NCBI RefSeq assembly: GCF_000018405.1
Contig: NC_009943.1
Coordinates: 3,413,001-3,477,000 of the forward strand
DNA: 64,000 nt
From: Desulfosudis oleivorans Hxd3
GTDB taxonomy: Bacteria > Desulfobacterota > Desulfobacteria > Desulfobacterales > Desulfosudaceae
Direction of reading: 5' to 3'
Positions 8,307-18,521 of the stretch are shown here, piece after piece. Position numbers and translations under genes: made by a program. Below the pieces are notes generated by a model that searched no databases, was not told the DNA's origin, and saw only the letters and a program-made list of their open reading frames with translations. Each line of letters opens with the position of its first letter. Position 1 is the first letter of the stretch.

Positions 8307-9128
8307 TCAGGAGAGCCTTGCGTCCTTGTCCGTCAACGCCATGACGCACATGTTATTTGCATCCGCAAACGATACCATCTCCGGCTTATCAAACACCACG
8401 GAGCGGCCCGCTTCCACCGCCAGCACCTTGGCCCCCGTGGACTGCATGGTTTTGACTGTCTCCATTCCCACCGCGGGAATATCAAACCGCAGGTCCTGGT
8501 TGGGCTTGCACACCTTTACCACCACCGCGTCCCCGCCGCCCAGCCTGCCGCCCCGGGCAATGGCCGCGTCGGTGCCCTCGATGGCCTCCACCGCCAGCAC
8601 GGACCCTTTTTGCACCACCACGCACTGTCCCACGTCCAGCCGGCCGATCTCCTTGGCAATACGCCACCCAAGGGAGATATCGGACCACTGACCGGCGGTG
8701 GGCTTTGTTTTCGTCCAGCACCCTTCACCGGCAAGAATGTGCGGCAACAGGAACGTGGAGGCCCGGACCCGCAGCCCGTTTTCCTCCAGCAGCCCGGCAA
8801 AACTTCTTAACAGCAGATCATCATGCGTCTCCGTCAGTCCGGCAATAAAGGCCAGGGCCGTGGCATCGGGCTGAAAATCAGAAAACATGACGGTTTTACG
8901 CACCCATCCCATGATCACCGTGTCGGTGACCTGATGGCGGGAAAAAAAACCCAGCAGGTGCTCCACCTGGCCCACGTTGAGCCAGGCAGCGGCATCAACC
9001 GCCTCCTGAATGGCGGGGTCAGCCTGGCCGGTGTAGGCCACCGCATAGACCCTGTGGCCGGCCGCTTTTGCCGCGCGGGCGAACAACAGGGGAAAACAGC
9101 CGCCCCCCGCGATCAGTCCGATGTTCAT
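8307..9128 (-). CDS. lpxI: UDP-2,3-diacylglucosamine pyrophosphatase, LpxI type
   Basis: 273 residues, DUF1009/LpxI length. The N-terminus MNIGLIAGGGCFPLLFARAA is characteristic. Other landmarks are IMGWVRKT (about 70-77), DDLLLRSFAGLLEENG and the C-terminal AVEAGRSVVFDKPEMVS. LpxI hydrolyses UDP-2,3-diacylglucosamine to lipid X and UMP, doing the job of LpxH by a different fold. The position directly after lpxA supports this. The gap to lpxA is 118 bp, the longest inside this operon. Confidence 0.92.
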   Translation of the reverse strand: MNIGLIAGGGCFPLLFARAAKAAGHRVYAVAYTGQADPAIQEAVDAAAWLNVGQVEHLLGFFSRHQVTDTVIMGWVRKTVMFSDFQPDATALAFIAGLTETHDDLLLRSFAGLLEENGLRVRASTFLLPHILAGEGCWTKTKPTAGQWSDISLGWRIAKEIGRLDVGQCVVVQKGSVLAVEAIEGTDAAIARGGRLGGGDAVVVKVCKPNQDLRFDIPAVGMETVKTMQSTGAKVLAVEAGRSVVFDKPEMVSFADANNMCVMALTDKDARLS

Positions 9129-9246
9129 GATATGCTCTCTTCCGGTGCCAAAGCGGATAACCGCTTTCGGTGCTGAGTGCTCTTTGGTCTCGAAAAGGTT
9201 ACGAAACGATATTCATCCATCCCGGAAAACTTCACGGGATTTTGGC

Positions 9247-10017
9247 CTATCGTGTCAGCCCCCGGTTGGACGAGGTGATAAAGTCCATGAAGGCTTTGAC
9301 CTCGTCGGTCTGCTCCACCTCGGCATAGGCCCGCTCCACCGCCTCATTTAGGGTAAGCCCGATGCGAAAAATAATCCGGTAGGCTTTTTTGAGGGCCGAC
9401 AGGGCCGTGGGCGAAAAATCATGTCGCTTGAGTCCCACCATGTTCAGTCCATAGAGTTTAGCCCGGTCTCCGGCGGCGATCACGTAGGGCGGAATATCCT
9501 TGACCACGGCGGACTTGCCACCGATAAACGCGTAGCTGCCGATCTTGACAAACTGGTGAACGGCCACCAGGCCGCCGATGGTGGCGTAATCGCCCACCGT
9601 GATGTGGCCGGCCAGGGTGGCGTTGTTGGAAAAGATCACCCGTTTGCCCACACGGCAGTCGTGGGCAACATGGGTGTAGGCCATGAGCAGGCAGTCGTCG
9701 CCGATCTCCGTGAGACCACTGCCTTCCACCGTTCCCCGGTGAACCGTGACAAACTCCCGGATCGTACACCGGTTCCCGATTTTGACATAGGTCTCTTCTC
9801 CGGAAAACTTCAGTGCCTGGGGCACCGCGCCGATGGCGGCAAACTGAAAAATCCTACATTCCGAGCCGATGGTGGTATGGGACTGGATGACCGCATGGGG
9901 TCCGATCACGGTACCGGCACCGACAGACACCTTGTCCCCGATGATCGAATAGGCGCCGATCTGAACATCGGGCCCGATATCAGCCCCGGGATCAATAATC
10001 GCGGTTGGGTGTATCAC
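9247..10017 (-). CDS. lpxA: UDP-GlcNAc O-acyltransferase
   Basis: 256 residues from a GTG at 10017, which has GGGAG seven bases upstream; a longer reading to 10116 runs into fabZ. Left-handed beta-helix of hexapeptide repeats starts at VIHPTAIIDPGADIG. The catalytic-base region is THVAHDC, and GGLVAVHQFVKIG follows. The C-terminal helical domain begins near KLYGLNMVGLKRHDF. It performs the first acylation of lipid A synthesis. Whether it prefers the 3-OH or the 3-amino sugar matters because of the nearby Gfo/Idh gene and cannot be settled by eye. Confidence 0.93.
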   Translation of the reverse strand: MIHPTAIIDPGADIGPDVQIGAYSIIGDKVSVGAGTVIGPHAVIQSHTTIGSECRIFQFAAIGAVPQALKFSGEETYVKIGNRCTIREFVTVHRGTVEGSGLTEIGDDCLLMAYTHVAHDCRVGKRVIFSNNATLAGHITVGDYATIGGLVAVHQFVKIGSYAFIGGKSAVVKDIPPYVIAAGDRAKLYGLNMVGLKRHDFSPTALSALKKAYRIIFRIGLTLNEAVERAYAEVEQTDEVKAFMDFITSSNRGLTR

Positions 10018-10033
10018 TTTTCTTCTCCCGTGC

Positions 10034-10486
10034 CTATGCGTCTGTCTCCGACGGCTGAAGGCTGGCCATGATCTGGGCCTCGGCCACGTGCACGCCGTCA
10101 ACCTCGGCAAAGGCATCGATCTTGATGGTGTTGAGTTTTTCTTTCACAATAGCGGCGCAGAGAATCAGGGCGTCTCCCGGCACCACCTTTTTCCGGAACC
10201 GGACCCTGTCCAGCCCGGTGAGATACCGGACCCCGCCCACCGGCGTATCCTGCCGGGAGAGGCCGATCAACAGGCCGCCGGCCTGGCACATGGCCTCCAC
10301 GATCAGCACGCCGGGCATGACCGGATTGCCGGGGAAATGCCCGGCGGCCCAGGGTTCGGCGGCGAACACGTTTTTGAGTACCCGAATCTGCCTGTTGGGC
10401 ACCACCTCCAGCACCCGGTCAATCATAAGAAACGGATAACGCTGGGGCAGTATGTTGAGAATCGTCCCGATGTCGATGGTTTCCAT
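10034..10486 (-). CDS. fabZ: 3-hydroxyacyl-ACP dehydratase FabZ
   Basis: 150 residues from the ATG at 10486 (METIDIG); an ATG two codons earlier is also possible. Hot-dog fold with ILPQRYPFLMIDRV and the active-site HFPGNPVMPGVLIVEAM, holding the catalytic His and Glu. It dehydrates 3-hydroxyacyl-ACP in fatty acid synthesis and so competes with LpxA and LpxD for the same acyl-ACP. The usual lpxD-fabZ-lpxA order is kept, with 22 and 16 bp spacers. Confidence 0.95.
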   Translation of the reverse strand: METIDIGTILNILPQRYPFLMIDRVLEVVPNRQIRVLKNVFAAEPWAAGHFPGNPVMPGVLIVEAMCQAGGLLIGLSRQDTPVGGVRYLTGLDRVRFRKKVVPGDALILCAAIVKEKLNTIKIDAFAEVDGVHVAEAQIMASLQPSETDA

Positions 10487-10508
10487 GGGCATGTCCCGTT
10501 GTGATGGA

Positions 10509-11531
10509 TTACCCTTTTTCCAGAACAGCCAGCCGCTTTTCCAGTTCCGCAATCTTCTTTCGCATTCCGGGCAGGCCGGCCACGATGGACTGGGCACGGA
10601 GCCACAATTTGTGTGGCATACCCGGCGTACCGGAAACGGTTTCGCCGGGTTTTATCGATTTCACGATGCCGGCCTGAGGGCCGACCACTGCGTTGTCTCC
10701 GATATCAAGATGGCCGGAAATACCGGCCTGACCGGCCAGTATCACATGGCGGCCCACGGTAGTGCTGCCGGCAATACCGACCTGGGCCACAATAATGGTG
10801 TTCTCGCCCACGGTCACATTGTGAGCGATATGCACCAGATTGTCGGTCTTCACGCCCTGCCGGATCCAGGTCCGGCCGAAGGTGGCCCGGTCAATGGCAT
10901 TGCCCGCGCCGATCTCCACGTCATCATCAATCTGAACCATACCGCTGTGGGGAATCTTGACATACATTTCCCCATCCGGGGCAAACCCGAACCCATCACT
11001 GCCGATCACCGAACCGGCGTGAATGATCACCCGGTTGCCGAGCACGCACTCCCTCAGGATCGATGTATTGGCATGAATGATCCCGTCATTTCCGATGCGC
11101 ACATGGTTGCCCAAAAACACACCGGGATAGAGCAGCACCCGGTCTCCCAAGGTCACATGGTCCCCGATCACCACGCCGGGACCGATGGATACATCCTCTC
11201 CGCAGGCAAAGCCGCCGCCGATAACAGCCCGCGGATCAATGCCGACGGGCTGCCGGCAGCCGGTGTCAAACATCTGCCGTATGCGAGCAAAAGCCGCCGC
11301 CGGATTCTCCACCGCCACCAGGTTCCGGCGGCTGTCCGTAAAATCAGTGGGTACCACAAGGGCGCCGGCGCCGGTCTGATCGATGCGCTTTAAAAATCCG
11401 GCGCTGCCGGCCAGGGTGATCTCCTCCGGCCCGGCCTGCTCAAAGGGCGCGGCCCCGGAAACCTTCTTGGCGGCATCCCCCACGACCCGGCCGCTTACCA
11501 GCCGGGCAATCTGTTCAAGGGAGCGTTTCAT
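10509..11531 (-). CDS. lpxD: UDP-3-O-acylglucosamine N-acyltransferase
   Basis: 340 residues. An N-terminal uridine-binding domain (about 1-100) is followed by a left-handed beta-helix of hexapeptide repeats. VHIAHNVTVGENTIIVAQVG contains the catalytic-His region, and ILAGQAGISGHLDIG is typical. The C-terminal helix ends KIAELEKRLAVLEKG. It adds the second acyl chain in lipid A synthesis. It follows ompH by 33 bp, and the stop lies 22 bp before fabZ. Confidence 0.95.
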   Translation of the reverse strand: MKRSLEQIARLVSGRVVGDAAKKVSGAAPFEQAGPEEITLAGSAGFLKRIDQTGAGALVVPTDFTDSRRNLVAVENPAAAFARIRQMFDTGCRQPVGIDPRAVIGGGFACGEDVSIGPGVVIGDHVTLGDRVLLYPGVFLGNHVRIGNDGIIHANTSILRECVLGNRVIIHAGSVIGSDGFGFAPDGEMYVKIPHSGMVQIDDDVEIGAGNAIDRATFGRTWIRQGVKTDNLVHIAHNVTVGENTIIVAQVGIAGSTTVGRHVILAGQAGISGHLDIGDNAVVGPQAGIVKSIKPGETVSGTPGMPHKLWLRAQSIVAGLPGMRKKIAELEKRLAVLEKG

Positions 11532-11564
11532 TGACAGGCTGCCTCACCTTGTCTTCGACGGGAA

Positions 11565-12101
11565 TTACTCCCCGTCCAGGGTCAATTTTTTGGAATTGGC
11601 AAACACGATCAGCTTGTCGGTGACATCAATGGCACTGGGATAATACATGGTGTACCCCTTTTCGACCATCAACAGCAGCCCTTCCTTGGTGCCGAACTCC
11701 TGGGTCAGCCTGGTGAGTTTCGTGTCAAGCTTGCGCAGCATCTCCTGGTTGACCTTTCTTAAATTTTCCGAATATTTTTGCTGAAGCACCTGAAAATCGT
11801 ACTTCTTGATGCGAAACGCGCGATCCTTTTCCTCGCGTTTCTCCTCGGACATCACCATGGCGTCGCGCTCCAGCTCTGCTTCAAGCGTCTGGACCTCCTG
11901 GGCCGCCGCTTCCAGATCGGCCTTGAGTTTTGCGTGTTCCTTTTCCACCTGGGCATTGGCCGCCTTGCCGATATCGGACTCCTTGAAAAACTTCTGAATG
12001 TCCACCACCCCAATTTTCGCCACATCAGCGCCAAAGCAGGGCAAGGAGCACCCCATGCACACCAGTGCCATCACGCTCATGCATATAACAAATTTTTTCA
12101 T
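11565..12101 (-). CDS. OmpH/Skp family periplasmic chaperone
   Basis: 178 residues with a signal peptide (MKKFVICMSVMALVCM, cleavage after CFGA). Mature part: KIGVVDIQKFFKES at the start, a long charged coiled coil (about 55-125) and a C-terminal strand region ending VFANSKKLTLDGE. Skp-type proteins hold unfolded outer-membrane proteins for delivery to BamA, which lies directly upstream here. AGGAGG lies 10 bases before the ATG. Confidence 0.88.
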   Translation of the reverse strand: MKKFVICMSVMALVCMGCSLPCFGADVAKIGVVDIQKFFKESDIGKAANAQVEKEHAKLKADLEAAAQEVQTLEAELERDAMVMSEEKREEKDRAFRIKKYDFQVLQQKYSENLRKVNQEMLRKLDTKLTRLTQEFGTKEGLLLMVEKGYTMYYPSAIDVTDKLIVFANSKKLTLDGE

Positions 12102-12189
12102 GGGATTACCGCCTCCTTATTGGTTTTGTTGTGTTCAAAATGTATTGTCTGATAAAAACCGCCGACCCGAAAAATTTAGAACGGTTCGG

Positions 12190-14931
12190 TTAAAATGCCG
12201 TGCCGATGGTGAACTCCCACCGTCCGCCAGAATCCTCGCCCGGCCTGGGGTCCAGGATGTATCCCCGCTCCAGGCGAATGGGACCCATGGGCGAGAACCA
12301 CCGGATACCGAACCCGGCGCTCTCCCGTGGGCGCAGGTCAAACAACTCCTGGCCTTCATCATACACGTTACCGGCATCATAAAATAACACTCCCACCAGA
12401 CCGGCCTTTTTGTCAAACAGGGGGCAGAGCAGTTCGATGTTAAACTGCACAAACTTGTCGCCGCCCTTCTCTTCCACGATCACCTCCTGCCAGCTGTTGG
12501 TTTGACTGGACCATACCTCTACGGTCTCTTTCACCGATATATCACGCCAGCCAAACCCCCGCAACGAGTTGATGCCGCCCAGGTAGAACCGGTCATAGTC
12601 CGGCAGAAACCCGCCGGAATTTTCATGCACATAACCGCCCTTGGCATGGGCAAAACCCACAAACCGCCAGAAAAGAGGGTGATACCAGCCGGTCTCACCG
12701 GTGTACTTGGTGAACGCCACATCTCCGCCCAGAGGACCGCCGGCGTTCTCAATGGCAATCGTACTCTTGGTGCCCCGGGAGGGATTCATATAGTTATCAC
12801 GGGTATCATACACCAGGGAAACAGAGGCCCCGCTGGTGACACTCTCGCCTCCCTGGGCGGCCATCTCCTGAATGGACCAGGGCGCATAGATGGAAACATC
12901 GTCCACCTCATTGACATCATAGGTATACGCCAGGTAAAGGCGGGTGTTTTCAAACAGGGGATAACCGAACCGAAGGCTGCCGCCGATGGTATGCCGGTCA
13001 TAGGTATCGGCATCCACGTTCCAGTCATACACATCGATGCCTGCAGAAACACGGGTGTCAAACAGATAGGGCTCGGTAAAACTGAGCCGGTACTCGGAGG
13101 AGGTGCCGCCGATCTGGCCCTGAAGGTTGAGCACCTGGCCCCTGCCGAACAGGTTCTGCTGGGAGACGGAGGCCGTAAAAAACAGGCTCTCCACGCTGCT
13201 GTACCCGCCGCCGAAGGAGAACATGCCCGTGGGTTTTTCCTCCACCTCAATCTTCAGGTCCACCTTGTCCGGTTCCGCGCCTTCAACGGTGTCTACTTTG
13301 AGGGTCTCAAAATAGTTAAGCCGGTGAAGCCGGGACACGCTCTTTTTCAAACGGCTGCCGCTGTAAAGCTCCTGCTCATAGACATCCAGCTCCCGACGGA
13401 TCACCTTGTCCCGGGTCTTGGTGTTGCCGGTGATGATAATATCGTCAAAATAGACCAGCCCGCCCTTTTGAACGATATACGTGATATCCACCGTCAGGTC
13501 GGCATCATTTTTCCGCACATCGGGAATCACGTCGGCATAGAAATACCCCTTGTCCCCGTAAAAACCAGTGATCGAAAGAATATCGGCCCGGACCATGGAC
13601 CGGTTGAAAAATTCCTCTTCGGTAATGTTGAGCATTTTCTCAAGCTCGGGCCTGAACTCATCCGCGTCCCCCTGAAGGTCCACGATTCCCACCCGGAATC
13701 GCTGTCCCTCCTCAATCTTGAAGGTGATGCGAATCCGTTCCTCCAGGTATTCGATTTCAGGGTCTCCGATCCGGGCATCAATATAGCCGCTGTTGTGGTA
13801 ATGGTTGCTCAGCATGGCCACGTCCTGGCGCAGCTGATCCATGTTCAGATCCCCCGACGATGTGAGCCACCAGAAGAATCCTTTTTTTCTGGTTTTGATG
13901 ATTTTGCGCAGCTCCTTGTCCCTGTATGCGCTGTTGCCCGCAAAAATAATCTCGCGCACCATGAACTTGTCGCCCCGGTCAATGGTAAAGGCCACATCGG
14001 CCTGGTTGTTCTTTTCCTCCTGAATCTCGTAGGAGACTTTTACGTTGTGATAGTTCTTGCCCTTGTAAAGCTGCTCAATGCGGTTGACACTCTCCTGAAT
14101 CTCAACGATATTCAGCACCGCGCCACGCTTGATGACAAGCTCCTCCCTGATCTCCTCTTCGGAAAAAACCGTGTACTTGTGGATGGTGATACGGCCGACC
14201 GTGGGCCGCTCCCTGACGGTAAAAACGATCTTTTTCCCCCGGGCCGAATCTTCGGCTTCCACCCGCACGTCCTCAAAATAGCCCATGGCGTAAATGTGCT
14301 TCAGGTCTTCCGAGAGCTGTTCCCGGTTGTATATTTCCCCTTCCCTGGTCCGAATCACCCGCACAATGGCATCGGCCTCAATACGATCACTGCCCTGGAC
14401 CACAATCTGCTCGATCCTTTTGCGACCCGTGACCGCGGCGCACATGTCACTGGAAAGACCGCGAATCGCATCGGCCAGTTGGCCCGGATCTTCCCCCTGG
14501 CCAAAAAACCGGCGAAGTTCCCCGCTGTCCGCGGAAAGCAGGGAAAGATCAATGCTGAAGCTGTTGCCCAGGGAGGTGATGCCGCCCCATAGCGCGAAAT
14601 CGGCCTGTGCCGCCCGGGCGGCCCGCTGCTTCTCCCCCGGCGTGAAAAGGGACGCTGCTTCATCGTAAAGCGTAACGGAAACACCGCAGGTCTGTTCAAA
14701 ATTTTCGGAAACCAGGGCCAGTACCTGTTGTGACAGCGGACCGGCGGCGTCGCTGTCGGCCCACACGGCCAAAGGGAAAAGCGCCACACGAGGCTGCTGG
14801 TCTGCCCCGGCGGGGACAGGGAAGAAACAGAGCGCCAGCAGGAAAACGGCGCCGTTATAAAACATGGCCCGGGAAACGGGACTGTCCGCAAACCACCGGA
14901 CACAACGATACCATATCTGTCTTGATCTCAC
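12190..14931 (-). CDS. bamA: Outer membrane protein assembly factor BamA with extra N-terminal domain
   Basis: 913 residues from a GTG at 14931, which has GGAG seven bases upstream; an earlier TTG at 14961 would overlap lolD. A signal peptide (FYNGAVFLLALCFF) is followed by about 130 residues before the first POTRA (VALFPLAVWADSD, ADFALWGGITS), resembling TolB-N-like periplasmic domains. POTRA repeats start near RIEQIVVQGSDRIEADAI. The C-terminal barrel ends MGPIRLERGYILDP and WEFTIGTAF, with the terminal Phe typical of barrels. E. coli BamA is about 810 residues, so the extension is real. BamA inserts barrel proteins into the outer membrane. Confidence 0.95.
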   Translation of the reverse strand: MRSRQIWYRCVRWFADSPVSRAMFYNGAVFLLALCFFPVPAGADQQPRVALFPLAVWADSDAAGPLSQQVLALVSENFEQTCGVSVTLYDEAASLFTPGEKQRAARAAQADFALWGGITSLGNSFSIDLSLLSADSGELRRFFGQGEDPGQLADAIRGLSSDMCAAVTGRKRIEQIVVQGSDRIEADAIVRVIRTREGEIYNREQLSEDLKHIYAMGYFEDVRVEAEDSARGKKIVFTVRERPTVGRITIHKYTVFSEEEIREELVIKRGAVLNIVEIQESVNRIEQLYKGKNYHNVKVSYEIQEEKNNQADVAFTIDRGDKFMVREIIFAGNSAYRDKELRKIIKTRKKGFFWWLTSSGDLNMDQLRQDVAMLSNHYHNSGYIDARIGDPEIEYLEERIRITFKIEEGQRFRVGIVDLQGDADEFRPELEKMLNITEEEFFNRSMVRADILSITGFYGDKGYFYADVIPDVRKNDADLTVDITYIVQKGGLVYFDDIIITGNTKTRDKVIRRELDVYEQELYSGSRLKKSVSRLHRLNYFETLKVDTVEGAEPDKVDLKIEVEEKPTGMFSFGGGYSSVESLFFTASVSQQNLFGRGQVLNLQGQIGGTSSEYRLSFTEPYLFDTRVSAGIDVYDWNVDADTYDRHTIGGSLRFGYPLFENTRLYLAYTYDVNEVDDVSIYAPWSIQEMAAQGGESVTSGASVSLVYDTRDNYMNPSRGTKSTIAIENAGGPLGGDVAFTKYTGETGWYHPLFWRFVGFAHAKGGYVHENSGGFLPDYDRFYLGGINSLRGFGWRDISVKETVEVWSSQTNSWQEVIVEEKGGDKFVQFNIELLCPLFDKKAGLVGVLFYDAGNVYDEGQELFDLRPRESAGFGIRWFSPMGPIRLERGYILDPRPGEDSGGRWEFTIGTAF

Positions 14932-14932
14932 T

Positions 14933-15673
14933 TCAGGACTCCGTTTCTGATCCGTCTTCAACAGTTTTCACTTTCCCGTCCACAATGGTCATTTGCCGGG
15001 ACATCAGGGACGCAAGCCCCATGTTATGAGTGGCGACAATAAGCGTCGTGCCCAGTTCCCCGTTCAGCTCAGCCAGCAATTCGTGAATGCGGCTGCTGGT
15101 TTTTGCGTCCAGATTGCCGGTGGGCTCATCGGCCAGCACGATCTGAGGACGCAGCACAAGGGCACGGGCAATGGCCACGCGCTGCTGCTCACCGCCGGAA
15201 AGCTCGGAAGGGCGATGGTGCAGCCGGTGGGCCAGCCCCACCCGGGCCAGTATCTCCTCGGCGGCATCCGCGGCCGCGGGCCGGTCGTTAGACCCGATCA
15301 ACACGGGCATCATGACGTTTTCAAGCGCGTCAAATTCGGGCAGCAGGTAATGAAACTGGAACACAAACCCCACGTAGCGGTTTCGCAAGGCCGCCAGCTC
15401 CGATTCGCCCAGGGCATAGACATCCCGGCCTTCAAACAAAAGGGTGCCCCTGTCCGGCGGATCCAGTGCCCCCAGTATCTGGAGAAAGGTGGACTTGCCG
15501 ATGCCCGACGCCCCGACCACGGCCACGGTCTCGCCCCTGAATATCTCGATATCCACGCCGGTGAGCACCTCCACCCGGAACTGGTCATTATGAAAACCCT
15601 TGTACAGGTCCCGGCCCACGATCAGAGGATCCGCCATGCCTGTTTTTCCGGTAAGTCCGTTCGTGTCAACCAT
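14933..15673 (-). CDS. lolD: Lipoprotein-releasing system ATPase LolD
   Basis: 246 residues. Walker [12 protein letters not shown], signature [15 protein letters not shown], Walker [13 protein letters not shown] and switch His ATHNMG. With LolC it extracts outer-membrane lipoproteins from the inner membrane. The start ATG overlaps the lolC stop (ATGGTTGA) and has GGAGG about nine bases upstream. The stop lies one base from the bamA GTG. Confidence 0.93.
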   Translation of the reverse strand: MVDTNGLTGKTGMADPLIVGRDLYKGFHNDQFRVEVLTGVDIEIFRGETVAVVGASGIGKSTFLQILGALDPPDRGTLLFEGRDVYALGESELAALRNRYVGFVFQFHYLLPEFDALENVMMPVLIGSNDRPAAADAAEEILARVGLAHRLHHRPSELSGGEQQRVAIARALVLRPQIVLADEPTGNLDAKTSSRIHELLAELNGELGTTLIVATHNMGLASLMSRQMTIVDGKVKTVEDGSETES

Positions 15674-16892
15674 AACGGATCGCCTCCACCGGGTCCACCT
15701 TGGATGCCTGGTTGGCGGGATAGAGGGTGGCCAGATAGCAGATGGCCAGGGCCGCCAGGGCGATGATCAGTCCGTCAGTCAGCTCCAGCTGCACCGGCAG
15801 GGTGGTAATGTAGTAGACGTCATCAGGCAGATCGATAAACTGGTACCGTTGAAGGAGCAGGCAGGCAAGCACGCCAAAAAAGAGGCCCAGCAGGGTGCCG
15901 GCCCCCCCGATGATCATGCCCTCAATGACAAAAATACGCTTGATGCTTTTCCGGGTGGCGCCCATGGCCTTTAGAATGCCGATCTCCCGTTTTTTGTTCA
16001 TCACGATCATGATCAGCGAACTGGCGATATTAAAGGCCGCCACAAGGATGATCAGGGTCAGAATAATGAACATCACGGTCTTTTCAAGTTTCAGTGCCGA
16101 AAACAGGTTTCGGTTCATGGACATCCAGTCCCTGGCGTAATAGGGGTAACCCAGGCGGGCAACCAGCTGCTCGCCGACGGTATCGGCCCGGTAGATGTCC
16201 TTCACCCGTATTTCAATACCACCCACGCTGTTGTCCATGTGCAGGATATGCTGGGCCTCGGCCAGGTGAATATAGGAAAAAGCACTGTCATACTCGTGCA
16301 TGCCCGCTTCAAAAATGCCGGTCACCGCGAACCGCTTGACCGCCGGCATATGGCCCACCGGGGAGAGCGCCCCCATGGAGAGCACAAGATACACCGTGTC
16401 GCCTTCCGTTACGCCCAGTCGCTGGGCCAGTTCCTTGCCCAGCACAATACCCGGCGCCTGGTCTTTGGTGCGCTGCCGAAGCTTTTCCGCCAGGGGTTCC
16501 ATGTTCTTAAAGATGGTCATGACATGGGCGGCCTTGTCCGGTTCCACGCCTTTTAAAAGCCCGCCGGACACCCCATAGGAAGAACGGAACATGACCTGGG
16601 TCATGATAAAGGGCAGTTGCGTTTCCACTTCAGGGTGACGGGAAACCTCCTGCACAACGCGTTCGTAGTCATGAAGTTCACCGCCGTGGCGGGAGAGCAC
16701 CACATGGGACTCAATGCCGAGAATGCGCGCCTTGATGTCGGCTTCAAACCCGGACATCACGGCGATGACGATGATCAGGGCCATGACCCCGATGATGACC
16801 CCCACCACCGACAGCAGGGTGATCAGGGAGACAAACACGTTGCGCTTGGCCGTCATCAGGTGGCGTCTACCGATGAACAGTTCATACATCAT
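15666..16892 (-). CDS. lolC: Lipoprotein-releasing system permease LolC/E
   Basis: 408 residues. FtsX/MacB-type permease with one N-terminal helix (about 24-48, [20 protein letters not shown]), a large periplasmic domain and three C-terminal helices. The tail [21 protein letters not shown] is the conserved end of LolC/E. A single permease gene suggests a homodimer (LolF-like) rather than LolC plus LolE. It follows lysS by 42 bp. Confidence 0.92.
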   Translation of the reverse strand: MMYELFIGRRHLMTAKRNVFVSLITLLSVVGVIIGVMALIIVIAVMSGFEADIKARILGIESHVVLSRHGGELHDYERVVQEVSRHPEVETQLPFIMTQVMFRSSYGVSGGLLKGVEPDKAAHVMTIFKNMEPLAEKLRQRTKDQAPGIVLGKELAQRLGVTEGDTVYLVLSMGALSPVGHMPAVKRFAVTGIFEAGMHEYDSAFSYIHLAEAQHILHMDNSVGGIEIRVKDIYRADTVGEQLVARLGYPYYARDWMSMNRNLFSALKLEKTVMFIILTLIILVAAFNIASSLIMIVMNKKREIGILKAMGATRKSIKRIFVIEGMIIGGAGTLLGLFFGVLACLLLQRYQFIDLPDDVYYITTLPVQLELTDGLIIALAALAICYLATLYPANQASKVDPVEAIRYG

Positions 16893-16934
16893 AAAACCAC
16901 TACGCTTTTGTGGATGGTTGATCCGGGCCGCGAT

Positions 16935-18431
16935 TCAGGCATTGCCCGGCGCTTCTTCCCGCCGCATATGGGGAAAAAGAATGACCTCCCGAATGGAAGG
17001 CGCATCGGTCAGCAGCATGACCAGCCGGTCGATGCCGATGCCTTCGCCGGCCGTGGGCGGCATGCCGTATTCAAGGGCCTCAATATAGTCCTCATCCATG
17101 AAATGGGCCTCGTCATCCCCGGCTTTCCGGGCCGCCACCTGAGCCGCGAACCGCTGGCGCTGCTCTTCGGGATCATTGAGCTCTGAAAATCCGTTGGCGA
17201 TTTCATTGCCCGCGATAAACAGTTCAAACCGGTCTACAAACCCCGGCGCCTGCGCGCTGGCTTTTGAAAGCGGTGAGACCTCCACCGGATAGCCGGTGAT
17301 AAAGGTGGGCTGAATCAGGTGGGGCTCCACCAGCGCGTCGAACAACTTGGTGATCACCTTGCCGGTGCTGGTGTCCGTCCGGGCGATCTGCACCCCTCTG
17401 GCCGCGGCATGGGCCAGCAGGGCCTCCCGGTCGTTCAGTATCCCCGCGTCCACACCGCCGATCCGTTGCAGGGCCTCCAGCAGGGGCACTCTGGGCCAGG
17501 GTCCGGAAAAATCAATGGTATGCGCCTGGTAAACGACCTGCCGGGAACCGGTCACCGCTTCAGCCACATGGCAGAACAGATCTTCGGTCATGGCCATCAG
17601 GCCCTGGTAGTCGGCATAAGCCTGGTAGAACTCCAGCATGGTGAACTCCGGATTGTGACGGGTGGAAATCCCTTCGTTCCGAAAATTCCTGTTGATTTCA
17701 AACACTCTCTCAAAACCGCCCACCACCAGCCGCTTGAGATAGAGTTCCGGCGCGATGCGAAGAAACAGGTCCATGTCCAGGGCATTGTGATGGGTCACAA
17801 AGGGTCTGGCCTCGGCCCCGCCGGGAATGGGCTGCATCATGGGCGTTTCCACCTCCAGAAAATCCCGCTCCAGCAGAAAGGTCCGAATGGCCTGGATCGC
17901 CCGGCTCCGACGAATAAAGACGTCCCGGGTGGCGCTGTTCATGATCAGGTCCAGGTACCGCTTCCGATACCGTTTTTCCGGATCCTTGAGACCGTGAAAT
18001 TTTTCCGGCAGGGGCCGGGTGGCCTTGCAGAGCAGCCGGATCGTTTCGGCCTGAACGGTCCATTCCCCGGTTTTTGTCTGAAACAGGCCCCCGGAAAGAC
18101 CGATAACGTCGCCCACGTCCATCTGCTTGAAAAGGGCGTAGGCGTCACTGCCCACCTTGTCTTTCTGTATGTAAGCCTGCATCAGGCCGGTACGGTCCCT
18201 GAAACGGACAAAGGCAGCCTTGCCGAAGCGGTTGATGGCCATCATGCGGCCGGCCAGTACCGGCAGGTTATCACTCTCCGGTGACGGCGGCCGTCCGGCC
18301 TCAATCAACCCGAGCATGTCGGCCACCGTGTGGGTGACATTGAAAGTGGAAGGGAAGAGATCAATCCCTCCGGCTTTGAGGGCCGACATCTTTTCCCGGC
18401 GTATGTCAATTATGCTTTCGGCTTTTTCCAT
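16935..18431 (-). CDS. lysS: Lysyl-tRNA synthetase, class II
   Basis: 498 residues from the ATG at 18431; an upstream TTG at 18452 is less likely. N-terminal OB anticodon-binding domain (VLAGRMMAINRFGKAAFVRF), then the class II core: motif 2 FRNEGISTRHNPEFTMLEF and motif 3 GIGIDRLVMLL. It charges tRNA-Lys. It may be the first gene of the envelope operon, because lolC starts 42 bp downstream on the same strand. Confidence 0.96.
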   Translation of the reverse strand: MEKAESIIDIRREKMSALKAGGIDLFPSTFNVTHTVADMLGLIEAGRPPSPESDNLPVLAGRMMAINRFGKAAFVRFRDRTGLMQAYIQKDKVGSDAYALFKQMDVGDVIGLSGGLFQTKTGEWTVQAETIRLLCKATRPLPEKFHGLKDPEKRYRKRYLDLIMNSATRDVFIRRSRAIQAIRTFLLERDFLEVETPMMQPIPGGAEARPFVTHHNALDMDLFLRIAPELYLKRLVVGGFERVFEINRNFRNEGISTRHNPEFTMLEFYQAYADYQGLMAMTEDLFCHVAEAVTGSRQVVYQAHTIDFSGPWPRVPLLEALQRIGGVDAGILNDREALLAHAAARGVQIARTDTSTGKVITKLFDALVEPHLIQPTFITGYPVEVSPLSKASAQAPGFVDRFELFIAGNEIANGFSELNDPEEQRQRFAAQVAARKAGDDEAHFMDEDYIEALEYGMPPTAGEGIGIDRLVMLLTDAPSIREVILFPHMRREEAPGNA

Positions 18432-18521
18432 GCGTATCAACCTGTCTGGCAATTTTCGGCCCGGTAGCCGGTATTCGATTAAACCTTTAAGGTCTACAGG
18501 AGACCCGGCCGGTAGTCAAGG

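Noticed and set aside
12502-14592. Long open frame (696 codons) antisense to bamA
   Set aside because: It lies wholly inside bamA on the other strand, has no ribosome site or motif, and reflects the GC-rich third positions of bamA.
14932-14961. TTG at 14961 as bamA start
   Set aside because: It overlaps lolD by 29 bp and lacks a ribosome site; GTG 14931 has GGAG at good spacing.
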